From Clostridiales bacterium (GTDB taxonomy: Bacteria > Bacillota > Clostridia > Oscillospirales > Oscillospiraceae), in the NCBI GenBank assembly GCA_022786995.1, contig JALFUW010000090.1:1-62748 (forward strand): a DNA stretch of 62,748 nt, in the 5' to 3' direction. Shown here piece by piece: positions 31,431 through 40,943 of this stretch. Numbering within the stretch: the stretch's first letter is position 1; every line of letters begins with the position of its first letter. Both the position numbers and the translations under genes were made by a program. The notes below the pieces were generated by a model. It was given only the letters and a program-made list of their open reading frames with translations. It had not been told where the DNA came from and ran no database searches.

Positions 31431-31844
31431 ATGAATGGCATTGGCAGCTGGCTCCGTCAGTTTTCCGCGCGGCTTTCCGCGGGGCTTCGCAATTTCATGG
31501 CGGGGCGCTATGGCACGGACAAACTGAATATGGTGATTCTGAGCGTAGGCCTGGCGGTGAGCCTGCTGTCGGTGTTCTTCCGCTACCCGCCGGTGAACCT
31601 GCTGCTGGTGGTGCTGAGCTACGGACTGATGATCTGGGCCATCTGGCGCACCCTGTCCCGGAACACCTACCAGCGCTATCAGGAGAACCGTAAGTTTTTG
31701 CAGATGGTGGGCCGGGCGAAGGATCGGAACAATCGCTACTTTGACTGCCCCAAGTGCCGCCAGCTGGTGCGGGTGCCCAGAGGGAAGGGGAAAATCTCCA
31801 TCACCTGCCCCCGGTGCAAGGAAAAATTCATCCGAAAAACGTAA
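31431..31844 (+). CDS. small membrane protein with C-terminal zinc ribbon
   Basis: A 137-residue protein with two closely spaced membrane segments (KLNMVILSVGLAVSLLSVFF and NLLLVVLSYGLMIWAIW, about residues 35-75) followed by a basic linker and a Cys4 zinc ribbon, CPKCRQLVRVPRGKG then CPRCKEKF. Similar proteins are common in Oscillospirales and related clostridia; function unknown. The ATG at 31431 is preferred; a GTG nine bases earlier is possible. A single-gene unit with its own promoter and terminator. Confidence 0.75.
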   Translation: MNGIGSWLRQFSARLSAGLRNFMAGRYGTDKLNMVILSVGLAVSLLSVFFRYPPVNLLLVVLSYGLMIWAIWRTLSRNTYQRYQENRKFLQMVGRAKDRNNRYFDCPKCRQLVRVPRGKGKISITCPRCKEKFIRKT

Positions 31845-31851
31845 AATATAC

Positions 31852-31877
31852 CCCCGGTGTGGTGAACCACACCGGGG
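31852..31877 (+). terminator. terminator of the zinc-ribbon gene
   Basis: An 11-bp perfect stem CCCCGGTGTGG/CCACACCGGGG with a TGAA loop, followed by ATTTCATTGTG. Confidence 0.8.
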
Positions 31878-31911
31878 ATTTCATTGTGTCAGAAAAGCCC
31901 CAGGATAGTGA

Positions 31912-32207
31912 TGTCATTGCGAACCAGCCCGCAGGCTGGTGTGGCAATCCGTTCTCCAAAATGTTCTGTTTTTATACTCTTTCTTGATAATTCTATCAAG
32001 AAGACACCGCCTAACAGCGTTGTCGTTTCCGTGATTTTCGAAATAGAAAATCACGGAAACCCGTCTCATTATGATCTTCATATAGAAAACTTCAATTCTG
32101 ACGAATTAAAGTTTTCTATTGAATATCAGTATTATCTATCTTCCAGGAGAATCAGGCTTTGTTATGGGAACGGATTCCCACGGTCGCTTCGCTCCCTCGG
32201 AAGGACA
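31912..32207. repeat. REPIN-like repeat, copy 3, split by AT-rich palindromic DNA
   Basis: Left arm TGTCATTGCGAACCAGCC..GGCTGGTGTGGCAATCC at 31912-31957; right arm GGGAACGGATTCCCAC..CTCGGAAGGACA at 32165-32207. The 207 bases between are AT-rich and hold two dyads: TTTCCGTGATTTTC with its inverse at 32029-32058, and ATAGAAAACTT..AAGTTTTCTAT at about 32082-32119. No gene. Confidence 0.7.
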
Positions 32208-32229
32208 TACACTTTTTTGACGCACTGAA

Positions 32230-32250
32230 GGGCGGGTCAATGACCCGCCC
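32230..32250. repeat. palindromic repeat, GGGCGGGTCAATGACCCGCCC
   Basis: A CAATG-centred dyad with a T run after it on the plus strand, placed 18 bases after the EamA stop codon on the other strand. It probably acts as a terminator. Confidence 0.75.
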
Positions 32251-32268
32251 TTTTAGGATGTATGGGGT

Positions 32269-32682
32269 TCAGAGAACCATCAGCAAGGTTCCGGCGGTGA
32301 TCAGCACCGCGCCGGCGATGGATTTCCAGGTAAACTTCTCGTGGAGGAAGGCAAAGGCCAGCACCAGGGTGATGACCACACTGAGCTTGTCCACCGGCAC
32401 CACCTTGGAGGCTTCGCCGATTTGCAGCGCCCGGTAGTAGCACAGCCAGCTGGCCCCCGTGGCAAGGCCCGACAGGATCAGAAACAGCCAGCTTTTCCGG
32501 CTGATGGCCGCAAGACCGCCCTGAGCGTCCGTCAGGAACACCATGCCCCAGGCCATGATGAGCACCACGGCGGTGCGGATGGCGGTAGCCAGATTGGAAT
32601 TGACTCCGTCAATGCCCACCTTGGCAAGAATGGAGGTCAGGGCCGCGAACACCGCGGAGCCCAGTGCTAGAACAAACCACAT
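32269..32682 (-). CDS. half-size EamA/DMT-family membrane protein
   Basis: A 137-residue protein with one EamA repeat of about five membrane segments, where full transporters have two (about 300 residues). It begins MWFVLALGSAVFAALTSILAKVG and contains LSGLATGASWLCYYRALQIGEASKVVPVDKLSVV, the hallmark end of an EamA unit. Single-repeat members are thought to act as dimers, as in the small multidrug resistance proteins. Substrate unknown. It follows psiE by 21 bases and is probably co-transcribed. Confidence 0.85.
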   Translation of the reverse strand: MWFVLALGSAVFAALTSILAKVGIDGVNSNLATAIRTAVVLIMAWGMVFLTDAQGGLAAISRKSWLFLILSGLATGASWLCYYRALQIGEASKVVPVDKLSVVITLVLAFAFLHEKFTWKSIAGAVLITAGTLLMVL

Positions 32683-32703
32683 AAATGTCCATCTTCTTTC
32701 TTT

Positions 32704-33171
32704 TTAATCTTTTACTTCCACCATTTCCTCGTTCAGCTCGCTGCGGCGGACCAGATAACGGCGGATGGCAAACAGGCCGGCGATACAGGCGATGCAGGCC
32801 ACGTTGCTCCAGGGGTCGTCATGAGAAAGCACCACATGCCGGGTGATGGCCACGGTGAGCACCTCCAGAATGTTGGTGGGGGTGGTATCGATGAGCATTC
32901 GCACAAATTCCAGACCCACCACAATGGTCAGAATGTGATGCAGCATGGTCTCCACATTCTCAAAATATCCGACCCCGGACAGAACCATGTGGTATAGCTC
33001 CAGCGCCAGAGCGCCCAGCAGGGCCAGAATCGTCACCACCGCGATAAACCGCTCGATGTAGTGCAGCACCCAGCGCAGGGTGTGATCCATCACGCTGTCC
33101 CGGTGCACGGCTTTGTCGATCTTCTCCTGAATCTTCGGATTGTCGGAATGGGGGATTTTGTTGCTACTCAT
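32704..33171 (-). CDS. PsiE-like (phosphate-starvation-inducible) membrane protein
   Basis: A 155-residue membrane protein with about four segments (FIAVVTILALLGALALELYH, MLHHILTIVVGLEFVRMLI, ILEVLTVAITRHVV, WSNVACIACIAGLFAIRRYL), matching the PsiE family. In Escherichia coli psiE responds to phosphate and carbon starvation; its biochemical role is not established. No Pho-type box array was seen upstream, so phosphate control is not supported here. AAGGAGG precedes the ATG. Confidence 0.75.
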   Translation of the reverse strand: MSSNKIPHSDNPKIQEKIDKAVHRDSVMDHTLRWVLHYIERFIAVVTILALLGALALELYHMVLSGVGYFENVETMLHHILTIVVGLEFVRMLIDTTPTNILEVLTVAITRHVVLSHDDPWSNVACIACIAGLFAIRRYLVRRSELNEEMVEVKD

Positions 33172-33206
33172 AGGTAAGCCTCCTTAAAGGGGGTATTTCT
33201 TTTTAT

Positions 33207-33235
33207 ATTATAACGAAAAAAGGGTAAAAAAGCAA
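33207..33235 (-). promoter_or_regulatory. promoter of psiE-like and EamA genes
   Basis: Minus strand TTGCTT (33230-33235), 17 bases, TATAAT (33207-33212). Confidence 0.7.
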
Positions 33236-33262
33236 CGGGGTTCGTACCACTTTTTCGCGGGG

Positions 33263-33376
33263 GCATGACATAAGCCCAACGTGGCAATCCACATCCACTT
33301 TGGCATTCCAATCATGAAGCTTTTCCAAAGGAGAACGGATTGTCACGCCAGTAAAGCGCACTAGCTCACAATGACA
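33263..33376. repeat. REPIN-like repeat, copy 4, degenerate
   Basis: Left arm remnant GCATGACATAAGCCCAACGT then GGCAATCC; right arm GGAGAACGGATTGTCACGCC..GCTCACAATGACA. Many mismatches indicate an old copy. Confidence 0.6.
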
Positions 33377-33773
33377 TTTTAACGGCACTCTTCGTATTGC
33401 CCACTGGGGACACTTGCTTTTGCCAGGTAAACAGTTTTTTGCCTTTCTATGATATAAAAAATGCAATATCTTTTCGTTTCTAATGCAATCTGACTCTTTA
33501 CTTAAGCCGCGTCTTGTGATAAACTATTTTCATTGTTACTGTCGCCGTCCCGTTTTTTGAATGAAGCTGTGCATGAAAATTCATTCTCCCCGGGCCGACA
33601 GCGCATTTCTCATCCTGTAATATGGCATCCGCCATTTTATGGGCTGCCTGCCGCATCCGTTTCGGAACCGCCGCCGTCTGGAAGAAACGACGCTCTGACC
33701 GGGCTCTACGCAGGCGCTCCTTCCGGGTTTCCCGGAACCTGCACCAGCAGAGAACAAGAAAGGAATGATCTGA
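33377..33773 (+). other. leader region of the opp operon
   Basis: No gene. It contains AT-rich DNA to about 33540 with several possible -10 sequences (for example TAAACT near 33521) but no pair with a good -35 and spacing that I would call. A small hairpin TTCCGGG-TTT-CCCGGAA at about 33718-33737 precedes the oppA ribosome binding site. No riboswitch class was recognised. Confidence 0.4.
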
Positions 33774-35765
33774 ATGAAAACAATGAAACGACTGCTCGCC
33801 GCCGCGCTGGCCCTGACCATGGCCCTCTCTCTGGCTGCCTGCGGCGGTTCCTCCGCCCCCGCTGCCACCCAGGCGCCCGCGGCCAACGCGGCTCCTGCCG
33901 AGACTGCCGCCGCCGTGACGGAGAACGCGGTGTACAGAACCCTGTACGCCTCCGAGGTCACCACCCTGAACTACCTGACCACCGGCACCACCAATGAGCT
34001 GACCGTGCTGGCCAACGTGGTGGACGGCCTGGTGGAGTATGATTCCCTGGGCAACGTTCAGCCCGCGCTGGCTACCGATTGGGAATCCAACGAGGACGCC
34101 ACCGTCTGGACCTTCCACATCCGTGAGGGTGTGAACTGGGTCGACAAGGATGGCAAGGTCGTCGCCCCCGTCACCGCCAACGACTGGGTTTCTTCCGCTC
34201 AGTACGCCTGTGACGCCGTCAACGATTCCGACACCTTCTACACCATGAGCGGCGTCATCGCCGGCGCGGATGCCTACTACGACTGGACCGCCTATCAGAT
34301 GGCTCTGGCCAACGCGGTGGACGGCACCGACGAGAACGGCAACCCCGTGAAGCTCATCACCAACGAGGACGGCGAGCAGGAGGTGCTGGAGGAGGTTCCC
34401 GAGTTTGCCGCTGCTGATATCGGCGTCAAGGCTGTGGACGACTACACCCTGGAGTTCACTCTGGAGTCCCCCCGTCCCTACTTCCTGTCCATGGTTTCCT
34501 TCGGACCCTACATGCCCGTCTACGGCCCCTTCCTGACCGAGTGCGGCAGCAAGTTCGGCACCGACAACAGTACCCTTTTGTACAACGGCGCCTTCATTCT
34601 TTCCACCTATGAGCCCCAGCAGCAGCGGATTCTGACCAAGAACCCCGAATACTGGGATCTGGACAACGTGTTCCTGGATGCCATCCAGATGACCTACAAC
34701 GCCGAGGCCTCCTCCATCTCCACCACCATGTACCAGTCCGGCGACGTGGATCAGGCTGACGTTCCGTCCAACCTGCTGTCCGCCATGATGGCTGACCCCG
34801 CCACCGCCGCCCTGATCCATCCCACCCGCGCCGATACCTCCTACGCTTATTGGTATCTGTTCAACTTCGATCCCAACTTCGATGCGGAGTACGAGCCCGA
34901 CAACTGGAGCATCGCCGTGAACAACGAGAACTTCCGGAAATCCGTTGTCCATGCCTTTAACCGGATGCCCGCTCTGGCCACCAATGACCGGGTGGATCCC
35001 GAGTCCCTGAAGAACAACACCATCACCCCCGCCACCTTCGCCACCGCCTCCAAGGACTTTGCCTACTACGGCGATCTGGCCAAGTACACCGAGGGCGACA
35101 ACTTCGATCAGGATCTGGCGCTGCAGTATAGGGACAAGGCCGTTTCTGAGCTGACCGCCGCCGGTGCCAAGTTCCCCGTGAAGATGCTCATGTGCTACAA
35201 CCCCACCACCCCCAACTGGGCGGAAGAGTGCCAGGTTGTTGAGCAGACCATCGAGAACATTCTGGGCGCCGACTACATCGACATCATCGTGCAGGCCGGC
35301 CCCGAGACCGGCTTCCTGGGCGCCATCCGCCGTACCGGCAAGTACGCCTTTATGAAGTGCAACTGGGGCGCCGACTACGCCGACCCCGAGACCTGGACCG
35401 ATCCCTTCGCCGATGACTCCAACTACAGCTTCATCTTCAACAGCACCGATGCCGGCACCCTGGCTCTGTACGACGAGTACCTGAAGCTGGTTGCCGATGC
35501 CAAGGCCATCACCGACGACATGGATGCCCGGTACGAGGCCTTCGCCAAGGCCGAGGCCTTCCTGCTGGATCACGCCTTCGCCGTGCCCTTCTCCATCAGC
35601 AGCCGCAGCTACCAGATGTGCAACCTGAGCGACTTCGACGGTCAGTACGCCTCCTTCGGCATGGCCAACCTGCGCTACAAGGGCAAGCACCTGTACAGCT
35701 CCTCCATGGGTCTGGAGGAGTACCAGAAGGCCTATGCCGACTGGAAGGCCCAGCTGGCCGGTTGA
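33774..35765 (+). CDS. oppA: peptide ABC transporter substrate-binding lipoprotein
   Basis: Captures peptides outside the membrane for the OppBCDF importer. 663 residues. Lipoprotein signal peptide MKTMKRLLAAALALTMALSL with lipobox LAAC at about residue 22, then an Ala/Pro-rich linker. The SBP_bac_5 domain begins YRTLYASEVTTLNYLTTGT and includes LATDWESNEDATVWTFHIRE and LNVLA-like folds. An insertion near residues 180-215 is longer than usual. The downstream genes suggest murein peptides as cargo. Highly biased codon use suggests strong expression. A hairpin after it separates it from the permease genes. Confidence 0.92.
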   Translation: MKTMKRLLAAALALTMALSLAACGGSSAPAATQAPAANAAPAETAAAVTENAVYRTLYASEVTTLNYLTTGTTNELTVLANVVDGLVEYDSLGNVQPALATDWESNEDATVWTFHIREGVNWVDKDGKVVAPVTANDWVSSAQYACDAVNDSDTFYTMSGVIAGADAYYDWTAYQMALANAVDGTDENGNPVKLITNEDGEQEVLEEVPEFAAADIGVKAVDDYTLEFTLESPRPYFLSMVSFGPYMPVYGPFLTECGSKFGTDNSTLLYNGAFILSTYEPQQQRILTKNPEYWDLDNVFLDAIQMTYNAEASSISTTMYQSGDVDQADVPSNLLSAMMADPATAALIHPTRADTSYAYWYLFNFDPNFDAEYEPDNWSIAVNNENFRKSVVHAFNRMPALATNDRVDPESLKNNTITPATFATASKDFAYYGDLAKYTEGDNFDQDLALQYRDKAVSELTAAGAKFPVKMLMCYNPTTPNWAEECQVVEQTIENILGADYIDIIVQAGPETGFLGAIRRTGKYAFMKCNWGADYADPETWTDPFADDSNYSFIFNSTDAGTLALYDEYLKLVADAKAITDDMDARYEAFAKAEAFLLDHAFAVPFSISSRSYQMCNLSDFDGQYASFGMANLRYKGKHLYSSSMGLEEYQKAYADWKAQLAG

Positions 35766-35793
35766 TCCGTCCCCAAGTTCACAGCAACACTAC

Positions 35794-35826
35794 GGGAGAA
35801 GCCCCTTATTTCCGGGGGCTTCTCCC
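35794..35826 (+). terminator. attenuating hairpin between oppA and oppB
   Basis: GGGAGAAGCCCC/GGGGCTTCTCCC, a perfect 12-bp stem with a 9-base loop and no T run. Typical of the partial terminators or stabilisers that leave more binding protein than permease message. Confidence 0.7.
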
Positions 35827-35931
35827 GACCCCGCAATTTACGCAAGCAATCGGAGCCTGTACCGGTACCGTCCCAAATTGGTGGGCGGCAGCGGTATTGG
35901 CTCTGAAACCGCCCATTCAGGAGGATACATT

Positions 35932-36900
35932 ATGGCGAAATACATCACAAAGCGGGTCCTTCGGTCCATCATCACCATGTTCATCATCATCACCGTTCTG
36001 TTTGCCCTGCTGCGGCTCATGCCCGTGGAAGGCTACTTCGAGAACTACGACAAAATGAGCAGCACCCAGATTCAGGTGAAGCTCCAGTCCCTGGGCCTGA
36101 CCGACCCGCTGCCCAAGCAGCTGCTGCGGTTTTACAATCAGGTGCTCCACGGCGATCTGGGCGAGTCCAACGTCTACCGCAAGGGCGTTGCCATTACCGA
36201 GATCATCGGCGAAAAAATTGCCGTCTCCCTGAAGCTGGGCCTGATTTCTCTGGCCATCGCCCTGTCCGTGGGCCTTCCGCTGGGTGTCATCATGGCCCGC
36301 AGCACCCGCACCCGATTCAAGATCGGTGACCGGCTGGGCACGGTGTTCATCGTGCTGGTGCAGGCCATGCCCTCGGCGGTGTATCACATCCTCATTCAGT
36401 TTGCCGGTTCCCAGACCCACATCGGCAAGGACATTCTGGGCCTTCCCATGCTGTTCGATGCTGCCAATCCCAGAAGCTACATCCTCCCCGTGATTTCTCT
36501 GGCCATCGGCAACATCGCCTACTACGCCATGTGGCTGCGGCGGTACATGGTGGACGAGGCCAACAAGGACTACATCCGTCTGGCCCGGGCCAAGGGCGTG
36601 CCCAGCGCGAAAATCTCCTTCGGTCACGTCTTCCGCAACGCCTTCGTGCCCCTGGTGCAGTACATTCCCAATTCCATTCTGTTCACCCTGATGGGCTCGC
36701 TGTACGTTGAGTCCCTGTATTCCGTGCCCGGCATGGGCGGCCTGCTGGTCACCGCCATTAAGCGTCAGGACAACACCCTGGTGCAGGCGCTGGTGCTGAT
36801 TTACGCCGTGATTTCCATTCTGGGCCTGCTGTTCGGCGATATCCTAATGGGCATCGTCGATCCGCGCATCAGTTTCTCGAAAAAGGAGGGCGCCCGCTGA
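35932..36900 (+). CDS. oppB: peptide ABC transporter permease
   Basis: One of two membrane channels of the importer. 322 residues with six membrane segments. It begins MAKYITKRVLRSIITMFIII, includes KLGLISLAIALSVGLPLGVI, and has the EAA loop MVDEANKDYIRLARAKGVPS that contacts the ATPases. ATG follows AGGAGG. The stop overlaps the start of the next permease gene, so translation is coupled. Confidence 0.94.
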   Translation: MAKYITKRVLRSIITMFIIITVLFALLRLMPVEGYFENYDKMSSTQIQVKLQSLGLTDPLPKQLLRFYNQVLHGDLGESNVYRKGVAITEIIGEKIAVSLKLGLISLAIALSVGLPLGVIMARSTRTRFKIGDRLGTVFIVLVQAMPSAVYHILIQFAGSQTHIGKDILGLPMLFDAANPRSYILPVISLAIGNIAYYAMWLRRYMVDEANKDYIRLARAKGVPSAKISFGHVFRNAFVPLVQYIPNSILFTLMGSLYVESLYSVPGMGGLLVTAIKRQDNTLVQALVLIYAVISILGLLFGDILMGIVDPRISFSKKEGAR

Positions 36901-37928
36901 TGAAAACCAATTCCTTCAAACCCATCCGCCATCAGATGGCTGACGCCCTGTCGGACAAGCTCACCGAGAAGCTCCAGCAGGACGTAAGCCAGATGTCCGA
37001 CGAGGAAGCCTTCTCCTTCGCGGAATTTGACGCCGAGAACGCGGAGCGGGGCGGCTACTCCGACTATTCCTACTGGAAGTCCACCTTCCGGGCGTTTTTC
37101 AAGAACAAAGTCGCCGTGTTCTTCCTGTTTGTCATGGTGGTGGTGCTGCTGTTCACCTTCATCCAGCCCTTCCTGCCCAATCAGAAGGATCCCCTGCTGA
37201 TCCACAACGACCAATGGGGCCTGCCGCTCAACAACGTTCCGCCCAGCGAGGAATTCTGGTTCGGCACCAACGCCATCGGTCAGGATCTCTGGGCCAGAAT
37301 CTGGGCCGGTACCCGCACGTCTTTATTCATCGGCTTTGCCGTTGCCATGGTGGAGGCTGTGGTGGGCATTTTGGTTGGCGTGCTGTGGGGCTATGTCCGC
37401 AAGCTGGACTTCTTCTTTACCGAGCTTTATAACGTGCTGGACAACATCCCCCAGACCCTGCTTTTGATCCTCATTTCCTATGTGCTCAATCCCGGCGTTT
37501 CCACCATCATTTTTGCCCTGTCCCTGACGGGCTGGCTGGGCATGGCCCGGTTCATCCGCAACCAGATCATCATTATCCGGGACCGGGACTACAATCTGGC
37601 CTCCCGGTGCTTAGGCATTTCCACCGGGCGGATCATCATTAAGAATCTGCTTCCCTATCTGGTGTCCGTCATCACCATGCGCATGGCGCTGGCGATTCCT
37701 TCCGCCATCGGCAACGAGGTCTTCGTCACCTACATCGGCATCGGCCTGCCGGTGGACACGCCGTCTCTGGGCAATCTGATCCAGACCGGCCGCTCCCTGA
37801 TGACGGTGGCCTCCCTGCGCTACCAGCTGTTCTTCCCCGTGGCGGTGCTGGTGGCCATCACCGTTTCCTTCTACATCATCGGCAACGCCTTCGCGGATGC
37901 CGCCGATCCCAAGAATCATGTGAACTAA
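36900..37928 (+). CDS. oppC: peptide ABC transporter permease
   Basis: The second channel subunit. 342 residues: a cytoplasmic N-terminal extension of about 65 residues, then FRAFFKNKVAVFFLFVMVVV typical of OppC, a periplasmic loop with FWFGTNAIGQDLWARIWAG, and the EAA loop with RDRDYNLASRCLGISTGRII. Its ATG shares one base with the oppB stop codon, and AAAGGAGG lies upstream. Confidence 0.94.
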   Translation: MKTNSFKPIRHQMADALSDKLTEKLQQDVSQMSDEEAFSFAEFDAENAERGGYSDYSYWKSTFRAFFKNKVAVFFLFVMVVVLLFTFIQPFLPNQKDPLLIHNDQWGLPLNNVPPSEEFWFGTNAIGQDLWARIWAGTRTSLFIGFAVAMVEAVVGILVGVLWGYVRKLDFFFTELYNVLDNIPQTLLLILISYVLNPGVSTIIFALSLTGWLGMARFIRNQIIIIRDRDYNLASRCLGISTGRIIIKNLLPYLVSVITMRMALAIPSAIGNEVFVTYIGIGLPVDTPSLGNLIQTGRSLMTVASLRYQLFFPVAVLVAITVSFYIIGNAFADAADPKNHVN

Positions 37929-37941
37929 GGAGGGGATTGCT

Positions 37942-38988
37942 GTGAACGAAAATAATGTGATTCTCTCCGTTCAGGACCTGAACGTAAAGTTTACCCTCCG
38001 GGGACAGGTGCTCCACGCCATCCGGGGCGTTTCTCTGGATGTTTATCAGGGCGAGAGTCTCGCCATCGTGGGCGAGTCCGGCTCCGGCAAATCCGTGTTC
38101 GTCAAGTGCGCCATGGGCCTGCTGGACGCCAACGGCTTTATCGACAGCGGCGCGATTACTTATAACGGTATGGATCTGACCAAATTCCGCACCGACAAGG
38201 ACTGGCAGAAAATCCGGGGCCGGGAGATTGCCATGGTCTTTCAGGATCCCATGACCTCCCTGAATCCCCTGAAAACCATCGGCAAGCAGATTCAGGAGGC
38301 CGTGGAGCTGCATCAGGGTCTGAAGGGCAAGGCCGCCTATGAGGCGGTGCTGGAAGTGCTGACGGATGTGGGCATCGACGATCCCCAGCGGCGGTACAAG
38401 CAGTACCCCCACGAATTTTCCGGCGGCATGCGGCAGCGGGTGGTCATTGCCATCGCCGTGGCCTGCCGCCCCCGGATCCTCATCTGCGACGAGCCCACCA
38501 CCGCCCTGGACGTGACCATACAGGCTCAGATTCTGGAGCTCATTAAGGCCATGCAGAAAAAGTACGACCTGACCACCATCTACATCACCCACGATCTGGG
38601 CGTGGTTGCCAATGTGGCCGACCGCATCGCCGTCATGTACGCGGGGGATATCATCGAACTGGGCAAATGCGACGAGGTGTTCTACGACCCCCGGCACCCC
38701 TACACCTGGGCGCTGCTGTCGTCCCTGCCCCAGCTGGGCGTGAAGAATGAGCCCCTGTACTCCATTCAGGGCACGCCCCCCAACCTGTTCCACGAGGTGA
38801 AGGGCGACGCCTTCGCCCCCAGAAACCCCAAGGCGCTGAAAATCGATTTTGTGGAGCGGCCTCCCTTCTTTGAGGTCACCCCCACCCATTTTGCCCGCAC
38901 CTGGCTGATGGATCCCCGGGCTCCCAAGGTGGAGCCGCCGGAGCACGTCCGGGTGCTGCGCGAGAAAGGAGTGAACCGCGTTGGCTGA
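37942..38988 (+). CDS. oppD: peptide ABC transporter ATP-binding protein
   Basis: ATPase of the importer. 348 residues with GESGSGKS (Walker A), [13 protein letters not shown] (Q loop), FSGGMRQR (signature), [11 protein letters not shown] (Walker B) and a switch His in YITHDLG. The C-terminal oligopeptide-type extension has [13 protein letters not shown]; the four-cysteine Fe-S site seen in some DppD proteins is absent. GTG start at 37942, preceded by AAGGAGGGG. It overlaps oppF by eight bases. Confidence 0.94.
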   Translation: MNENNVILSVQDLNVKFTLRGQVLHAIRGVSLDVYQGESLAIVGESGSGKSVFVKCAMGLLDANGFIDSGAITYNGMDLTKFRTDKDWQKIRGREIAMVFQDPMTSLNPLKTIGKQIQEAVELHQGLKGKAAYEAVLEVLTDVGIDDPQRRYKQYPHEFSGGMRQRVVIAIAVACRPRILICDEPTTALDVTIQAQILELIKAMQKKYDLTTIYITHDLGVVANVADRIAVMYAGDIIELGKCDEVFYDPRHPYTWALLSSLPQLGVKNEPLYSIQGTPPNLFHEVKGDAFAPRNPKALKIDFVERPPFFEVTPTHFARTWLMDPRAPKVEPPEHVRVLREKGVNRVG

Positions 38989-39916
38989 AGACAGAAAGAA
39001 GCTGGTTGAGGTTCAGGATCTCACCGTTCGGTTCGGCTCCCGCCGGAATCCCTTCACCGCGGTGGACAAGGTCTCCTTCCACATCTATCAGGGCGAGACC
39101 TTTGGCCTGGTTGGCGAGTCCGGCTCCGGCAAGACCACCATCGGCCGGGCCATCATCCGTATCCACCCCACCGCCGGGGGTAAGATCCTCTTCGACGGCA
39201 AGCAGATCAACGGACGGATCTCCCGGTCACTGGATCAGGAGGTCACCCGCCGGATTCAGATGATCTTTCAGGACCCCATGTCCTCCCTGAACGAACGGGC
39301 CAAGGTGGGTTATATCGTCAGCGAAGGACTTTACGCCGGCGGGCACCGGCTGTCCGAGGAGGAGCGGAAGGCCAAGGTTGCCAAGGCCCTGTCCGACGTG
39401 GGCCTTCTTCCCGAGTTTGCCAGCCGGTTCCCCCACGAATTTTCCGGCGGTCAGCGCCAGCGCATCGGCATTGCCCGGGCGCTGATCATGGAGCCGGACT
39501 TCATCATCGCCGACGAGCCCATTTCCGCCCTAGACGTTTCCATCCGGGCCCAGGTGCTGAATTTGCTGTCTCAGCTCCAAAAGGAGCGGAATCTGACCTA
39601 CCTGTTCGTGGCCCACGACCTTTCCGTGGTTCGCTTCATCTGCGACCGCATTGCGGTCATCCACAAGGGCAAGATCGTGGAGCTGGCGGAGAGCGAGGAG
39701 CTGTTCGCCCACCCGCTGCACCCCTATACCCGGGCGCTGCTGTCCGCCATCCCCCAGCCGGACCCAATCGCGGAGCGGCAGAAGAAGCTCATTGTCTACG
39801 ACCCTGCCTGCCACGGCTATAGCCGCACCAACCGGCCCGGCTGGCATGAAATTGTCCCCGGACATTTTGTCCTGGCCAGCGAGGAAGAGCTGGAAGCCTA
39901 TCGGAAGCAGTTTTAA
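38981..39916 (+). CDS. oppF: peptide ABC transporter ATP-binding protein
   Basis: Second ATPase. 311 residues with [34 protein letters not shown] and [10 protein letters not shown]. The TTG start at 38981 is used because AAAGGAG lies 10 bases upstream and no ATG or GTG gives a full domain. The C-terminal end [19 protein letters not shown] is typical. Last transporter gene; a 106-base gap with a small palindromic repeat separates it from the peptidase genes. Confidence 0.93.
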   Translation: MAEDRKKLVEVQDLTVRFGSRRNPFTAVDKVSFHIYQGETFGLVGESGSGKTTIGRAIIRIHPTAGGKILFDGKQINGRISRSLDQEVTRRIQMIFQDPMSSLNERAKVGYIVSEGLYAGGHRLSEEERKAKVAKALSDVGLLPEFASRFPHEFSGGQRQRIGIARALIMEPDFIIADEPISALDVSIRAQVLNLLSQLQKERNLTYLFVAHDLSVVRFICDRIAVIHKGKIVELAESEELFAHPLHPYTRALLSAIPQPDPIAERQKKLIVYDPACHGYSRTNRPGWHEIVPGHFVLASEEELEAYRKQF

Positions 39917-39958
39917 GGCAGCTCCCATTGTGCGGTGTTGCCGTAAGAGCATATTACA

Positions 39959-39988
39959 GTAGGGCGGTTTGCCCTCAAGCCGCCCTAC
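39959..39988. repeat. GTAGGGCGG/CCGCCCTAC hairpin
   Basis: Perfect nine-base arms around a 12-base loop between oppF and the carboxypeptidase gene. Related to 30065 and 6218. It may separate transporter and enzyme expression. Confidence 0.65.
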
Positions 39989-40022
39989 CGCTGCGAGTAC
40001 CATATGATTAGAGGTGTCTGTC

Positions 40023-40943
40023 ATGATTGAACCCAAGCCTTTGTTCCCCGGCGCCCGGGTGGCGCTGGTGGCCCCTTCCTCCGCCGTGCCGGAGGAAAAG
40101 CTTCAGCCCGCGCTGGAACTGGTCCAGTCTCTTGGCATGGAGCCGGTGCCGTACCCTTCTTGTTATTATGTAAACCGGGATGGCTATTTTGCCGCAAAGG
40201 ATGCCCAGCGGGCAGCGGATATTACCGATGCCTTTGCCGACGATACCATCGACGGCGTGTGGTGCATCCGGGGCGGCTACGGCGCCCACCGTCTGGTGCC
40301 GCTGTTGGAGCTGGACATTATTCGCGATAACCCCAAGTGGTTCGGTGGCTACTCCGACATCACCGCTCTGCACACTGCCTTTAACCAGCTGTGTGATCTG
40401 GAAACCTACCACTGCACCATGCCCTCCACGGAGCCACATCCCAACGAATACACCATGGGCTACCTGAAAAAGGCCCTGTTCGGCGGCCTGTCCGGCGCCC
40501 TTTCCAACCCGGAAGACCAGCCCCTTCGCACGCTGGTGCCCGGCAGCGCCGAGGGCATCCTCTGCGGCGGCAACCTTTCCCTGCTGGTCGATTCCATCGG
40601 CACCCCCTGGGAGATTGACTGCAAGGGCAAAATCCTGTTCCTGGAGGACATTGGCGAAAAGACCCACCGCATCGACGGCATGCTGACCCAGCTGCGCAAC
40701 GCGGGAAAATTCGCCGACTGCGCCGGCATCATACTGGGCGCCTGGACGGACTGTCCCCCGGAAATTCCCGAGCGCACCCTGACGCTGACGGAAGTCTTCG
40801 ATCAGCTCATCGTTCCCGCGGGCAAGCCCGCTGTCATGGATCTGGCCTGCGGACATTGCAGCACCACCATGGCCCTGCCTCTGGGCAGAATGTGCCGCCT
40901 GAATGCGGACAGCTGTGAAATTTCCGTGAAAGAAGGAGAATAA
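40023..40943 (+). CDS. LD-carboxypeptidase (peptidase family S66)
   Basis: Removes the terminal D-Ala from murein tetrapeptides in the cytoplasm, like LdcA or YkfA. 306 residues. Seen are VALVAPSSAVPE at the N-terminus, IRGGYGAHRLV, GYSDITALHTA with the nucleophile Ser, and FLEDIGEKTHRIDGML with the catalytic Glu and His. The ATG at 40023 follows GAGGTG. S66 also includes MccF-type microcin immunity enzymes, but the neighbourhood supports murein recycling. Its stop overlaps the next start. Confidence 0.9.
   Translation: MIEPKPLFPGARVALVAPSSAVPEEKLQPALELVQSLGMEPVPYPSCYYVNRDGYFAAKDAQRAADITDAFADDTIDGVWCIRGGYGAHRLVPLLELDIIRDNPKWFGGYSDITALHTAFNQLCDLETYHCTMPSTEPHPNEYTMGYLKKALFGGLSGALSNPEDQPLRTLVPGSAEGILCGGNLSLLVDSIGTPWEIDCKGKILFLEDIGEKTHRIDGMLTQLRNAGKFADCAGIILGAWTDCPPEIPERTLTLTEVFDQLIVPAGKPAVMDLACGHCSTTMALPLGRMCRLNADSCEISVKEGE

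Noticed and set aside
33498..35690. Long open frame on the minus strand opposite oppA (730 codons)
   Set aside because: Gly/Val/His-rich low-complexity translation with no start signal; it is the antisense shadow of the GC-biased oppA codons.
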